Below, piece by piece: positions 7,932 to 14,877 of a stretch of 48,151 nt of DNA. The stretch spans positions 1-48,151 of the forward strand of contig JAFUSA010000028.1 of assembly GCA_017480745.1 (NCBI GenBank), written 5' to 3'. The notes below the pieces were generated by a model. The model had not been told where the DNA came from and did no database searches. It was given only the letters and a program-made list of their open reading frames with translations. Positions within the stretch are counted from its first letter, which is position 1; each line of letters begins with the position of its first letter. The position numbers were made by a program, and so were the translations under genes. This stretch comes from Alphaproteobacteria bacterium. GTDB lineage: Bacteria > Pseudomonadota > Alphaproteobacteria > RF32 > CAG-239.

Positions 7932-8310
7932 GAAGCTTTATCCTTATGATTGGAAGAATAATATTTTGAATGAGATATTCAAAATTTTCAAATTCTTCAT
8001 GGCAAAAACGATCTTGATTAGTATAGCAAGAAACACTACATCCTCCGCCACAATAACCACCAAGAGGGCAATCCCAACATTTAGGTAAAAAAGAAGAACG
8101 CTGAAACATCTTAACATTTTCAACAATTTCACCGCTGATTTTAGAATGAAACTTGCCGCCATCGCTGAACTCATAACCGACATCATGAACAAAGCCAAGC
8201 AAAAACATATCTTCATGGAATTCTTTATCATTCGGACGTAAACGCTCAGCCAAGCGTTGTGCAGTGCGTGCAACTTTAATAATGTGAGTTAATCTTTCAT
8301 CGGTTATCAT
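7918..8310 (-). CDS. Chimeric protein: truncated HD domain joined to a radical-SAM SPASM tail
   Basis: The protein is 130 residues. Residues 1-68 look like the first half of an HD-type phosphohydrolase (FVHDVGYEF with H42-D43, and H55). From about residue 70 the sequence changes to the C-terminal end of a SPASM domain: C78-x2-C81-x5-C87-x3-C91 with GYCGGGC, then C95 and C103. The CxxCx5CxxxC spacing is the Fe-S ligand signature of radical SAM/SPASM peptide-modifying enzymes. Neither domain is complete: the HD fold lacks its later helices, and the radical SAM barrel is absent. The best reading is a deletion or insertion junction near position 8100 that fused two genes in frame. It overlaps the upstream gene by 4 bp and the downstream gene by 14 bp. 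A zinc-binding role for the cysteines is an alternative. Confidence 0.7.
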   Translation of the reverse strand: MITDERLTHIIKVARTAQRLAERLRPNDKEFHEDMFLLGFVHDVGYEFSDGGKFHSKISGEIVENVKMFQRSSFLPKCWDCPLGGYCGGGCSVSCYTNQDRFCHEEFENFEYLIQNIILPIIRIKLHEVS

Positions 8311-9311
8311 AAAAACACCTCATAGTCATAATGGTTTAATATGGCATTTTTGAAAAACAGTACATCATCTTCACTAATTGGGCGGAAATGGTTGGCATCA
8401 ACCCCGACATTTAAGCCGTTGATACTTACCTTTCTTAAGCCGTGGATATGTCCGAACAAGTTGAACATATCCTTTTTGCACTCGCTCGGTTTATGGGTTA
8501 AATATACCGGTTCGCCATTTTTCAAAGTCAAGGTATTGTGCGGCAAAACGTCGGCAAAGCATTTTTTTAGTTGTTGCTCCAAATTGGCGTTTTCTTTCAA
8601 GGCATCGGTTTCGTAATTGCCCAAAATAAAATGAATCTTGCCGTGCAAATACGGACGGACATTCAAGTCGCCGAAATCGCCCAAATGATATACCACGTCA
8701 TCGGAAGCCACCTCATTATTCCAATTTAAGATAAGCGCGGCATCCATTTCCTTAACCGTCATAAACGGACGGCGCGAAAGAGTCATCGCCCGCGAACTTC
8801 CGAAATGCGTATCGGAAGTAAAGAAAACCCGCCCGCCGCTTTTTAATAACGAGCGAACTTTACTGAGGGTTTCGGCATAAGTGGAATAAACCGGCACATT
8901 TTCCGCTTGTAACCGCTTAACAATATAACTTTTGCCGAAAAAGGCATCATCAATCCCGACCACCACTTGCTTGTGCGTATGGTTATAATGGGTTTTTGCC
9001 ATCCACTCCGCCAATTCAAAGCGCGAAGTTTGGGCATAGTCGCGACCGGAAACATCTGTCTCTTTCGGCGGAATCCAAAACATAATCACATCGGCCGCCG
9101 CTAAAAAACGGCTTTCCCAATTAACCTGCAAATCAAGATTGAAGTTGACGACATTTTCACGGCGCGGATTGGCAACATACACATCTAAATCCGCCAAGTC
9201 TTTAATGGCTTGAGCCTGCCAGTCGGGCGCACCTTTAATCGGTCCCGCCAAAAACACGATTTTTTTATCGGCATAATCCCTTTCCGGCGATATCGGAGTT
9301 ATCAGTTCCAT
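8307..9311 (-). CDS. Nucleoside 2-deoxyribosyltransferase-like domain fused to a metallophosphoesterase
   Basis: The protein is 334 residues in two domains. Residues 1-155 resemble nucleoside 2-deoxyribosyltransferases: KIVFLAGPIKG at 17-27, AADVIMFWIPP with D74 at 72-82, and SRFELAEWMA at 96-105 with E99 at the place of the catalytic glutamate. Residues 161-334 are calcineurin-like: SDTHFG (D167, H169), HLGDFGD (D212), GNYE at 231-234, THKP with H273, and GHIHG at 287-291. The usual GNHD motif reads GNYE, so a metal/catalytic His is replaced by Tyr. Nucleotide salvage or hydrolysis is inferred from the domains only. It follows nagZ after 13 bp and overlaps the HD-SPASM gene by 4 bp. Its base composition is clearly GC-richer than the genes downstream of it. 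Confidence 0.82.
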   Translation of the reverse strand: MELITPISPERDYADKKIVFLAGPIKGAPDWQAQAIKDLADLDVYVANPRRENVVNFNLDLQVNWESRFLAAADVIMFWIPPKETDVSGRDYAQTSRFELAEWMAKTHYNHTHKQVVVGIDDAFFGKSYIVKRLQAENVPVYSTYAETLSKVRSLLKSGGRVFFTSDTHFGSSRAMTLSRRPFMTVKEMDAALILNWNNEVASDDVVYHLGDFGDLNVRPYLHGKIHFILGNYETDALKENANLEQQLKKCFADVLPHNTLTLKNGEPVYLTHKPSECKKDMFNLFGHIHGLRKVSINGLNVGVDANHFRPISEDDVLFFKNAILNHYDYEVFL

Positions 9312-9324
9312 TTTTACCCTCTAT

Positions 9325-10368
9325 TTATTTCTCGCGTTCTTTCATATTTTCCATAACCATCGTCATGTCATCGGCTTTGGAATATGCTTTAAGCTCGCCG
9401 GTCAACGCCAAATATTCATTATAGTCATACTTTTCGTTTGTCAGCGGCTTTTGGATAACCTTATACACTTTTTCCAACCTCTCAGCCGTTTTATCGCTCA
9501 TCGGCAGGCAGTTTGCCGCCATGTCGTTCAGTTCGTTAATATCGCCACTGCAATAAAGAGCCAAATCACAGCCGGCTTCCAAAACTTGCCGAGTTCTTTG
9601 GCCGATTGTGCCTTTCAGGGCATCCATTTCCATGGCATCGGAAATCAGTAAGCCGTCAAAACCGATTTCTTGGCGAATAAGCGTGTCTATGCCTTTTTTG
9701 CTGATTGTAATCGGCTTTTGGTCATCCACCGCCGCAATAACAATGTGCGCCGTCATCGCCGCCGGAGCATTGTGATTAACCATAAACGGATAAAAATCGG
9801 TTGCCAATTCTTCCAAACTCTTACTGACAGCCGGCAAACCGAGATGTGAATCCGTAACCGCCGAGCCATGCCCCGGGATATGCTTCATGACCGGACATAC
9901 GCCGTTTTTCATATAAGTAGAAATCATTTCGCGCCCGAGTGCGGCAACGAGTTTTTTATCACTTCCGAAAGAGCGTGAACCGATAACCGAGCTGGTATCG
10001 GAGCGTAACACATCTAAAACCGGAGCGCAGTTCATATTCAACCCCAACTCCTTAAATTCTTCGCTGATTAAACCGGCGTGCAGGCGCGTAGCCTTGGGCG
10101 AAATCTGTCCCAATCTTTGCTCCGGCGCGTATGTCCTAAACTCTTGCCCCGCCAGACGACAAACCTGTCCGCCTTCTTGGTCAATATAAAGCAATATTTT
10201 TTCATTGTCGGTAACATCTTTTATTTGGTCGAGCAGTTTTTTGAATTGCTGTTTATTTTTGATGTTATTATCAAAAAAACTTACGCCGGCCGGTTGATTT
10301 TTAGCAAGCCAGTATTTTTCGGCATCGGTCAACTCATATCCGGCAACGGAAGCAACAATCGGTAACAT
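9325..10368 (-). CDS. nagZ: Beta-N-acetylhexosaminidase (GH3, NagZ)
   Basis: A 347-residue GH3 enzyme of the single-domain NagZ type, which removes GlcNAc from anhydro-muropeptides in cytoplasmic peptidoglycan recycling. The pattern is complete: YIDQEGGQVCRL at 61-72, NMNCAPVLDV near 111-120, KHIPGHG at 162-168 followed by D173 and H175 (the acid/base His loop specific to NagZ), and the nucleophile D244 in LISDAMEMDAL. There is no signal peptide, which fits the cytoplasm. It is the first gene of a five-gene minus-strand operon. AGGAG precedes the start at a normal distance. The composition is GC-richer than the window average. Confidence 0.95.
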   Translation of the reverse strand: MLPIVASVAGYELTDAEKYWLAKNQPAGVSFFDNNIKNKQQFKKLLDQIKDVTDNEKILLYIDQEGGQVCRLAGQEFRTYAPEQRLGQISPKATRLHAGLISEEFKELGLNMNCAPVLDVLRSDTSSVIGSRSFGSDKKLVAALGREMISTYMKNGVCPVMKHIPGHGSAVTDSHLGLPAVSKSLEELATDFYPFMVNHNAPAAMTAHIVIAAVDDQKPITISKKGIDTLIRQEIGFDGLLISDAMEMDALKGTIGQRTRQVLEAGCDLALYCSGDINELNDMAANCLPMSDKTAERLEKVYKVIQKPLTNEKYDYNEYLALTGELKAYSKADDMTMVMENMKEREK

Positions 10369-10402
10369 CTTTATGACTCCTGTTTTGATTTTGTTTAGTT
10401 CA

Positions 10403-10432
10403 TCTATAGCATTAACTTTAACTCTAAAACAA
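10403..10432 (-). promoter_or_regulatory. Possible promoter of the nagZ operon
   Basis: On the minus strand TTGTTT is followed after 18 bp by TATAGA, about 35 bp upstream of the nagZ start. The -35 is weak, so this is a suggestion only. Confidence 0.4.
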
Positions 10433-10461
10433 GAAAAAAATAAAGTTTTGTTATAAGGGGA

Positions 10462-10490
10462 TTGCTTTTATTGTAAAAATATGCTACAAT
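10462..10490 (+). promoter_or_regulatory. Sigma70-type promoter for the unknown gene at 10528
   Basis: TTGCTT (10462-10467), a 17-bp spacer and TACAAT (10485-10490). The expected start site is near 10497, followed by an AAGGAAG ribosome-binding site at 10514-10520 and ATG at 10528. Confidence 0.65.
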
Positions 10491-10527
10491 CGCCGAAAAT
10501 TAAGCCTTAAATCAAGGAAGATAAGAT

Positions 10528-11640
10528 ATGGAAAAAATTAAATGTCCGTCTGACATACTCTACGAAAAAGAATGGCGTGCCGCTTACGGCAACCGTTGTA
10601 ATGCTATTTTCTTAAGCAATCTGATGCATGATGGGGAATCAATGCGGAAACTGTTCCATAATGAAGGTGGTACCCACTCTTTACCAGTAGAGGTACAAAT
10701 TTTTTATGAATATTATAAAGACCACGACAAAGAAAAAATGCTGAACCGTATAGAAGAAGTAACAACGGATAACAATGGTTATGTGGATTTCTATCTACAT
10801 CCTTTTCACATTGATGGATATCTGAAAAATAAAACCTTGCAAGATAATAGAAGTTCTTTATGTGCTTTTTATGGCGGCACACATGAATCTTCTTGGGCTG
10901 ATCTAAGTAATTATGAAAAAAGAGCCACAATGAGAGTAACCGATGAATTCAGTTCCGGACAAAGTGTTTATTATGATAATAAAAGTGTTGCCGAAGTCTT
11001 AAAAGATACGGTTGAAAAAACAACATTTTTAGAAAAGAAAATAGAAGAACCGACTAAGAATGAACAGTTGGATTTATTGGTGCGCAATCTTATACAAAAT
11101 CGCGATGAAAAGCTTCATATACCAACGTATGCGAAAGCATTGAAATTGATAAATAATGATTTGACTTCGGCTTTTGAGCAAAAAACAGAACCGCTTGAGG
11201 CTGATGCCTATGTGCCGGTAATCATCATGCTTGATGAGATGTCGGCAAACATTTTCAATCAAATAGACTATAAACAACAGCGCACGTTTCATAAATCTGA
11301 TTTAGGTCAGGAAATGTTGAAGTTTTCGTATCTCACAACCCAAAATATGTTTAAAAAAGGTAACTCATACAACGGCTTTTCTGCAGATGCTATGAATGCT
11401 TGGTTGTCCGACATAAAAAATACCGATTTGTGGCAAGTAGCACAACGCAAAATCACAGAGGCGATTGTTGAAAGATGGGCGCATCGGGTTGAAGTCGGCA
11501 GTTTGCTTAATAACAGAATGATGGAATTAGCAACAATTAAACCAAAGCCTAAGGAAGCGATGTATGCCGATTATTGGCAAGAAGATATGAAACGCTCAGG
11601 ATATATGAACTTATACGTTAAGCCGCAAAATATTCGATAG
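10528..11640 (+). CDS. Hypothetical protein, 370 residues, no recognised family
   Basis: A soluble, charged protein without signal peptide or membrane segments; I do not recognise a domain. Notable stretches are SDILYEKEWRAAYGNRC near the N-terminus, a His- and aromatic-rich part (VDFYLHPFHIDGYL, FYGGTHESSWADL) around residues 90-130, a charged linker (~145-185), and a mainly helical C-terminal half ending with basic residues and MNLYVKPQNIR. The gene is well supported: a good promoter, a strong ribosome-binding site (AAGGAAG) and consistent AT-rich codon use. It is followed after 19 bp by a GC-richer transporter gene on the same strand, so the two may share a transcript although their composition differs. 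Confidence 0.8.
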   Translation: MEKIKCPSDILYEKEWRAAYGNRCNAIFLSNLMHDGESMRKLFHNEGGTHSLPVEVQIFYEYYKDHDKEKMLNRIEEVTTDNNGYVDFYLHPFHIDGYLKNKTLQDNRSSLCAFYGGTHESSWADLSNYEKRATMRVTDEFSSGQSVYYDNKSVAEVLKDTVEKTTFLEKKIEEPTKNEQLDLLVRNLIQNRDEKLHIPTYAKALKLINNDLTSAFEQKTEPLEADAYVPVIIMLDEMSANIFNQIDYKQQRTFHKSDLGQEMLKFSYLTTQNMFKKGNSYNGFSADAMNAWLSDIKNTDLWQVAQRKITEAIVERWAHRVEVGSLLNNRMMELATIKPKPKEAMYADYWQEDMKRSGYMNLYVKPQNIR

Positions 11641-11659
11641 CCGCACAAGAGGTAGTTAA

Positions 11660-12538
11660 ATGACAGATAAACGATACACCGCTGTGTTGGCGACTTTGTT
11701 CGACTCGGCTTCCGATGCCACGCTGGACTATGCCGTCAGCCGTCACAATATCCATAAAATGGTATTTTTGCTCTCGCTGATTGCCGGTATCGGGCAAGTG
11801 GCTATCGGCGCGTTTATTGGTATTGAATGCACATTTAAGGCCTTGCCTTATGTCGCGCTTCACGGCATATTGATTTTGCTCGGCTATATCTGCTTTTTGA
11901 AAGCCCTCAAATATACGCCGATTGCCCTGATTGGCTTGGTGCAAAGCAGTGAGCTGTTTTTTACCACGATTATTGACTGTATGCTCGGCTATTTATCGCT
12001 TTCGGTGCGTTTTTTGGCGCTATTGAGCTTGTTTGTATTCGCCATCGCGCTGTTTTATATCAACTGTATCAAAAACGAAAAAACTTCGGTTAAAGAGATC
12101 AAGCCGGTTGGAATTATACTCACTCTCGGCACAATGTTTTTGTATGTGGTTGCAACTTATCTGATTAAGATATCGGCGGCATATGGCGCAAGCGAAATCA
12201 CGCTCAACCTCGGCTATTATGTGGCAGCGTTGCCGTATTTCGGCTACCTTGCGCTTAAAGGTAAAGATGACGATAAAAAAGACACTTCCAACCCGCGCTG
12301 GTATAACGGCTTTTATTTTCTGGCCTTTGCCATCGGCATTTTGGAAACGATTTTCTATGTGTTGGAAACATTCAGCTTTATCAACGACACGCCGACCATC
12401 GTGATGGCCATTAAGCAAATGGGGATTTTTGTGATGTTCTTCCTCTCGGTGCTGTTTAAAACGGATAAATTCACACCGCAAAAACTCCTCGCGCTTATCC
12501 TCGGCTTTATTGCCATTACAGGGTTATATTTTAATTGA
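11660..12538 (+). CDS. EamA/DMT-superfamily membrane transporter
   Basis: The protein is 292 residues with about ten hydrophobic segments arranged as two repeats, the layout of the drug/metabolite transporter superfamily. The first repeat includes GYICFLKALKYTPIALIGLV followed by SSELFFTTIIDCMLGY, the typical helix pair of EamA domains. The second includes FSFINDTPTIVMAIKQMG near the C-terminus. A cytoplasmic charged loop (KGKDDDKKDTSNPRW) lies near residue 203. Substrate unknown; family members export or import small metabolites. The ribosome-binding site is GAGGTAG before ATG 11660. Base composition is richer in GC than the 370-residue gene before it, suggesting a different history or expression class. 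Confidence 0.85.
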   Translation: MTDKRYTAVLATLFDSASDATLDYAVSRHNIHKMVFLLSLIAGIGQVAIGAFIGIECTFKALPYVALHGILILLGYICFLKALKYTPIALIGLVQSSELFFTTIIDCMLGYLSLSVRFLALLSLFVFAIALFYINCIKNEKTSVKEIKPVGIILTLGTMFLYVVATYLIKISAAYGASEITLNLGYYVAALPYFGYLALKGKDDDKKDTSNPRWYNGFYFLAFAIGILETIFYVLETFSFINDTPTIVMAIKQMGIFVMFFLSVLFKTDKFTPQKLLALILGFIAITGLYFN

Positions 12539-12749
12539 AATTCACATTGCCAAAAATTTATTATAGCAATATCTTTATACGACCTTTAGAATCCTCACAA
12601 CAAGGCGTGAGCAGATTAATTGGTTAAAACGAAGTCCATATAAAAAACTCAGTAAACGTACTTCAAGGCGCAAGCACAATATTAAACGTCCGACTAATGT
12701 TCTGCGATCACGTGGTGGAAGAACATTGTGATTTATTTTATATTAAAGT
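12539..12749 (+). other. Intergenic stretch with a short basic reading frame, probably not a gene
   Basis: Between the transporter and the terminator at 12750 there is a frame without start codon (about 12567-12728) that reads as a basic peptide containing REQINWLKRSPYKKL and RSRGGRTL. It has no ATG and no ribosome-binding site. It could be a remnant of a gene end or simple 3' untranslated sequence. I see nothing else here. Confidence 0.3.
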
Positions 12750-12785
12750 AACCCTGCTGATTTATGGAAATTGGCGGGGTTTTTG
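12750..12785 (+). terminator. Rho-independent terminator
   Basis: AACCCTGC pairs with GCGGGGTT (one G-T pair) across a 16-base loop, and the right arm runs into TTTTT. It closes the 10528-12538 transcript, or the remnant frame before it, ahead of the pilin leader promoter. Confidence 0.7.
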
Positions 12786-12807
12786 CTTGTTTTTTGCAAA
12801 AAAATAT

Positions 12808-12835
12808 TTGACTTTTTAATTTTTTATGTTATAGT
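12808..12835 (+). promoter_or_regulatory. Promoter of the structured leader / pilin transcript
   Basis: TTGACT (12808-12813), a 16-bp spacer and TATAGT (12830-12835). Expected start near 12841, leaving about 205 nt of untranslated leader before the pilin ATG at 13048. Confidence 0.65.
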
Positions 12836-12838
12836 GAA

Positions 12839-13015
12839 GACAAGATAAGGTAACTTGTCTGAGGTGTCGTAACCTCTTAACGTTTCGCTGAATAAGCGTT
12901 AGATTTCCGGCTTTGGTCGGAAGGTGGTGGAATAGCTTATGAGAATACACTACACTATTTAAACGTTAATAGTTACGAACTTCCGGCCGCCTATATCGGG
13001 CGGTGTCGTTTTTAT
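12839..13015 (+). ncRNA. Structured leader RNA or small RNA ending in a terminator/attenuator
   Basis: About 175 nt between the promoter and the pilin gene contain a series of hairpins. AGACAAG/CTTGTCT lies at 12838-12860. GAGGT/ACCTC lies at 12861-12876. CGCT-gaata-AGCG lies at 12886-12898, inside AACG/CGTT. TTCCG/CGGAA lies at 12905-12922. The last is CCGCC-tatatcg-GGCGG at 12987-13003 with a T-run at 13009-13013, which has the form of an intrinsic terminator before the pilin ribosome-binding site. GGTCGGAAG (12915-12923) can instead pair with CTTCCGGCC (12980-12988). That pairing would break both the fourth hairpin and the base of the terminator, so two exclusive folds exist. I recognise no known riboswitch class. 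It may be a regulated attenuator or a separate small RNA. Confidence 0.55.
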
Positions 13016-13047
13016 TAATGATTTAGTTAAGTGAAAGGAAGTTTACT

Positions 13048-13803
13048 ATGAGAAACTTAGAAATAAAAAATAATGATTCTCTCGCCCCTTGCGGGAAAGA
13101 GAGCCAATCAGGTCTTACACTTCTTCCGGAGAGTGGTGCAGATGCGCCGACTGTTTTGAGCGCAGTGTACACAGACAGTACACCAGCGAAAAACAGACAA
13201 GCAGATGTGCCGCAATACGGAAGAAGCATGATAGAGATGCTTGGAGTTCTTGCTATCATCGGCGTGCTTTCTGTCGGTGGCATTGCCGGATATTCAAAGG
13301 CGATGATGAAGTATCGTATTAACAAAACTATTGAGCAAATAACTCTCATTGCCGGAAATGTAAGAACCTTTTTTGCCCCGCAGGGAAATTATGATGGATT
13401 AACTTCAGGTGATGACACAGGAAAAGCAATTATCAAAAAAGCCAAACTTGTGCCCGATGAAATGTGGGAAAATAGACAAATAACTACTGCACTTGGAACA
13501 GACTTGGCATTAGACTCAACAAGTAAAGCCGAAAGCGGTGATAATCAGGCATTCGCAATCTTTACAAATTTTGAGAACCCAGAGCCATGTATCGAAATAT
13601 TATCGCACGATTTTACCAATATGGGAGCCAAAGCCGTTGTAGGAATATGTCCTTTATCGGAACCTTTTGCCTATAAAACACCTGTCAGTGTAGATAAAGC
13701 CATTGAAGCATGTTCAATGTGTGACGAAAATCTGAATGTAGCAATATATTTTGATATAAATATCGGTTCTTCCGAATGGCCGGAATCCATTTTCACAAAT
13801 TAA
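13048..13803 (+). CDS. Type IV pilin-like / pseudopilin protein with long leader peptide
   Basis: The protein is 251 residues. Residues ~57-85 (YGRSMIEMLGVLAIIGVLSV, then GGIAGYSKAMM) form a class III signal/pilin helix: glycine before the cut, Glu at position +5 after it, and a hydrophobic stretch. A normal prepilin leader is 5-25 residues, but here 58 residues precede the cleavage site; they are polar and end in a basic stretch (AKNRQADVPQYG). The mature part is mostly globular, with cysteines at CIEILSHDF, GICPLS and ACSMC. A prepilin peptidase and assembly ATPase would be expected elsewhere in the genome. The ribosome-binding site is GAAAGGA. It lies downstream of a structured leader and is followed by a strong terminator, so it is a single-gene unit. 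Confidence 0.8.
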   Translation: MRNLEIKNNDSLAPCGKESQSGLTLLPESGADAPTVLSAVYTDSTPAKNRQADVPQYGRSMIEMLGVLAIIGVLSVGGIAGYSKAMMKYRINKTIEQITLIAGNVRTFFAPQGNYDGLTSGDDTGKAIIKKAKLVPDEMWENRQITTALGTDLALDSTSKAESGDNQAFAIFTNFENPEPCIEILSHDFTNMGAKAVVGICPLSEPFAYKTPVSVDKAIEACSMCDENLNVAIYFDINIGSSEWPESIFTN

Positions 13804-13821
13804 AAATTTATACCTATATAC

Positions 13822-13855
13822 AAAACGGAGCCTGATTTTTAGGCTCCGTTTGTAA
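13822..13855 (+). terminator. Strong terminator between convergent pilin and Skp-like genes
   Basis: An 11-bp perfect stem AAACGGAGCCT/AGGCTCCGTTT (13823-13833, 13841-13851) with a 7-base loop. It sits between convergent genes and can serve both strands. Confidence 0.85.
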
Positions 13856-13875
13856 AATGTTAGGTTTTGAATGCT

Positions 13876-14352
13876 TTAACGAACAGCTTCAATAACTTTT
13901 TCGGTTATATCTGTTCCACCGGCGATAATCCCCGATTTATTCATAACCACACTATAACCTTCTTTTTTTGCCACTTCGGCAATTTTTTCATTTAATTTTC
14001 TATCAGAAGCCTGTAATGCCGAAGCATACATGCGATCAAAACTCTCCTTTTTCTTGTTTATTTCAACCAAAAGTTGCTCAGAAAGTTTTTTCTTTGCTTT
14101 TTCATTCTTTTCATCGCTTATTTTTGCATTTGCCTCCTCGGCCATTTTTTGCAATTCGGCAATTTGCATATCGCGCTCCGATTTTAGGGCGGCAACTTCC
14201 TTGGCAACAACCACTACGCGCTGCAAATCAACTACGGCAAATTTTTCCGCTTTATTACCGGTTAATTTACAAATAGAAACTGAGATAATTACGGCAATCA
14301 AAATTGTCAGGCCCAAAACCGCCCAAAATTTTGAATTTACGTTTTTTAACAT
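13876..14352 (-). CDS. OmpH/Skp-family protein, membrane-anchored
   Basis: The protein is 158 residues. A hydrophobic segment at about residues 10-28 (WAVLGLTILIAVIISVSI) is an uncleaved anchor or signal. Then FAVVDLQRVVVVAKEVAALK starts the Skp fold (short strand, then helix), followed by a long charged coiled coil (~55-125) and the closing strand GYSVVMNKSGIIAGGTDITE. This order, with a short beta body and two long helices, is that of the trimeric periplasmic chaperone Skp/OmpH, which holds unfolded outer-membrane proteins. The residues after the hydrophobic part (KLTGNKAEK) do not give a clear cleavage site, so it may stay tethered to the inner membrane. It resembles the small Skp-like protein in the TPS locus, including the DITE motif at the end. 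Confidence 0.85.
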   Translation of the reverse strand: MLKNVNSKFWAVLGLTILIAVIISVSICKLTGNKAEKFAVVDLQRVVVVAKEVAALKSERDMQIAELQKMAEEANAKISDEKNEKAKKKLSEQLLVEINKKKESFDRMYASALQASDRKLNEKIAEVAKKEGYSVVMNKSGIIAGGTDITEKVIEAVR

Positions 14353-14451
14353 TTTGTGCTCCTTAAAAAATTCAAACTAAGTCTATGTTATGTATTTTGA
14401 TTTAATTTTCAAGAGTTTTGTTACAGATAAAAACAAATTTGTTAAAACATA

Positions 14452-14479
14452 TTGACGAACCGTAAAATTATATTATGAT
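14452..14479 (+). promoter_or_regulatory. Possible promoter of dgkA-hemW
   Basis: TTGACG (14452-14457), a 16-bp spacer and TATGAT (14474-14479). The start site would fall near 14486, close to the ribosome-binding site, giving a very short leader. Confidence 0.45.
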
Positions 14480-14498
14480 ACGAACAAAGGAGCCGACC

Positions 14499-14867
14499 AT
14501 GAAAGCACAAGATAAAGGAATTAAACGCATTTTAAAAGCTTTTACGTATTCATATGACGGTTTTAAATCCGCCTTTCAAAGTGAAGAAGCTTTTCGTCAG
14601 GATATTGTTGTATTTATAATTTTTTCCGCAATCGCTTTATGCCTAAAAGTTCCGTTATGGGCGCAAGCCTTACTGATTTCGGCTTTGATTTTGATTTTGC
14701 TTATGGAATTGGTGAATACTGCCATTGAAACAATTATTGACCGTATTTCTGATGAATATCACGAACTTTCCAAAAAAGCTAAAGATATAGGCAGTTTGTT
14801 GGTTTTGCTGGCTTTTGTAAACGCAATTTTGCTCTGGGGCGCCATAATCTACGAATTTTATTTTTAA
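14499..14867 (+). CDS. dgkA: Diacylglycerol kinase
   Basis: Started at ATG 14499, which has AAAGGAG at 14486-14492; the earlier in-frame ATG at 14475 has none. This gives 122 residues, the same length as E. coli DgkA. Diagnostic features are the amphipathic N-terminus (RILKAFTYSYDGFKSAFQSE), EEAFRQDI near residue 28, the membrane helix LLISALILILLMELVNTAIE, and the catalytic ELVNTAIETIIDRI with E and N conserved, then a third helix. It phosphorylates diacylglycerol at the inner membrane. Its supply of diacylglycerol comes from headgroup transfer in periplasmic glucan modification and similar reactions, and this window also encodes OpgG/OpgH. It is followed after 10 bp by hemW. Confidence 0.93.
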   Translation: MKAQDKGIKRILKAFTYSYDGFKSAFQSEEAFRQDIVVFIIFSAIALCLKVPLWAQALLISALILILLMELVNTAIETIIDRISDEYHELSKKAKDIGSLLVLLAFVNAILLWGAIIYEFYF

Positions 14868-14877
14868 GCAACAGCCT

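Noticed and set aside
12567..12728. Basic 50-codon frame after the transporter gene
   Set aside because: No start codon or ribosome-binding site and no family match; listed only as intergenic content.
13048..13230. Leader of the pilin gene considered as an inserted repeat or misassembled segment
   Set aside because: The frame is continuous, the start has a good ribosome-binding site, and no duplicate of the segment is seen in this window.
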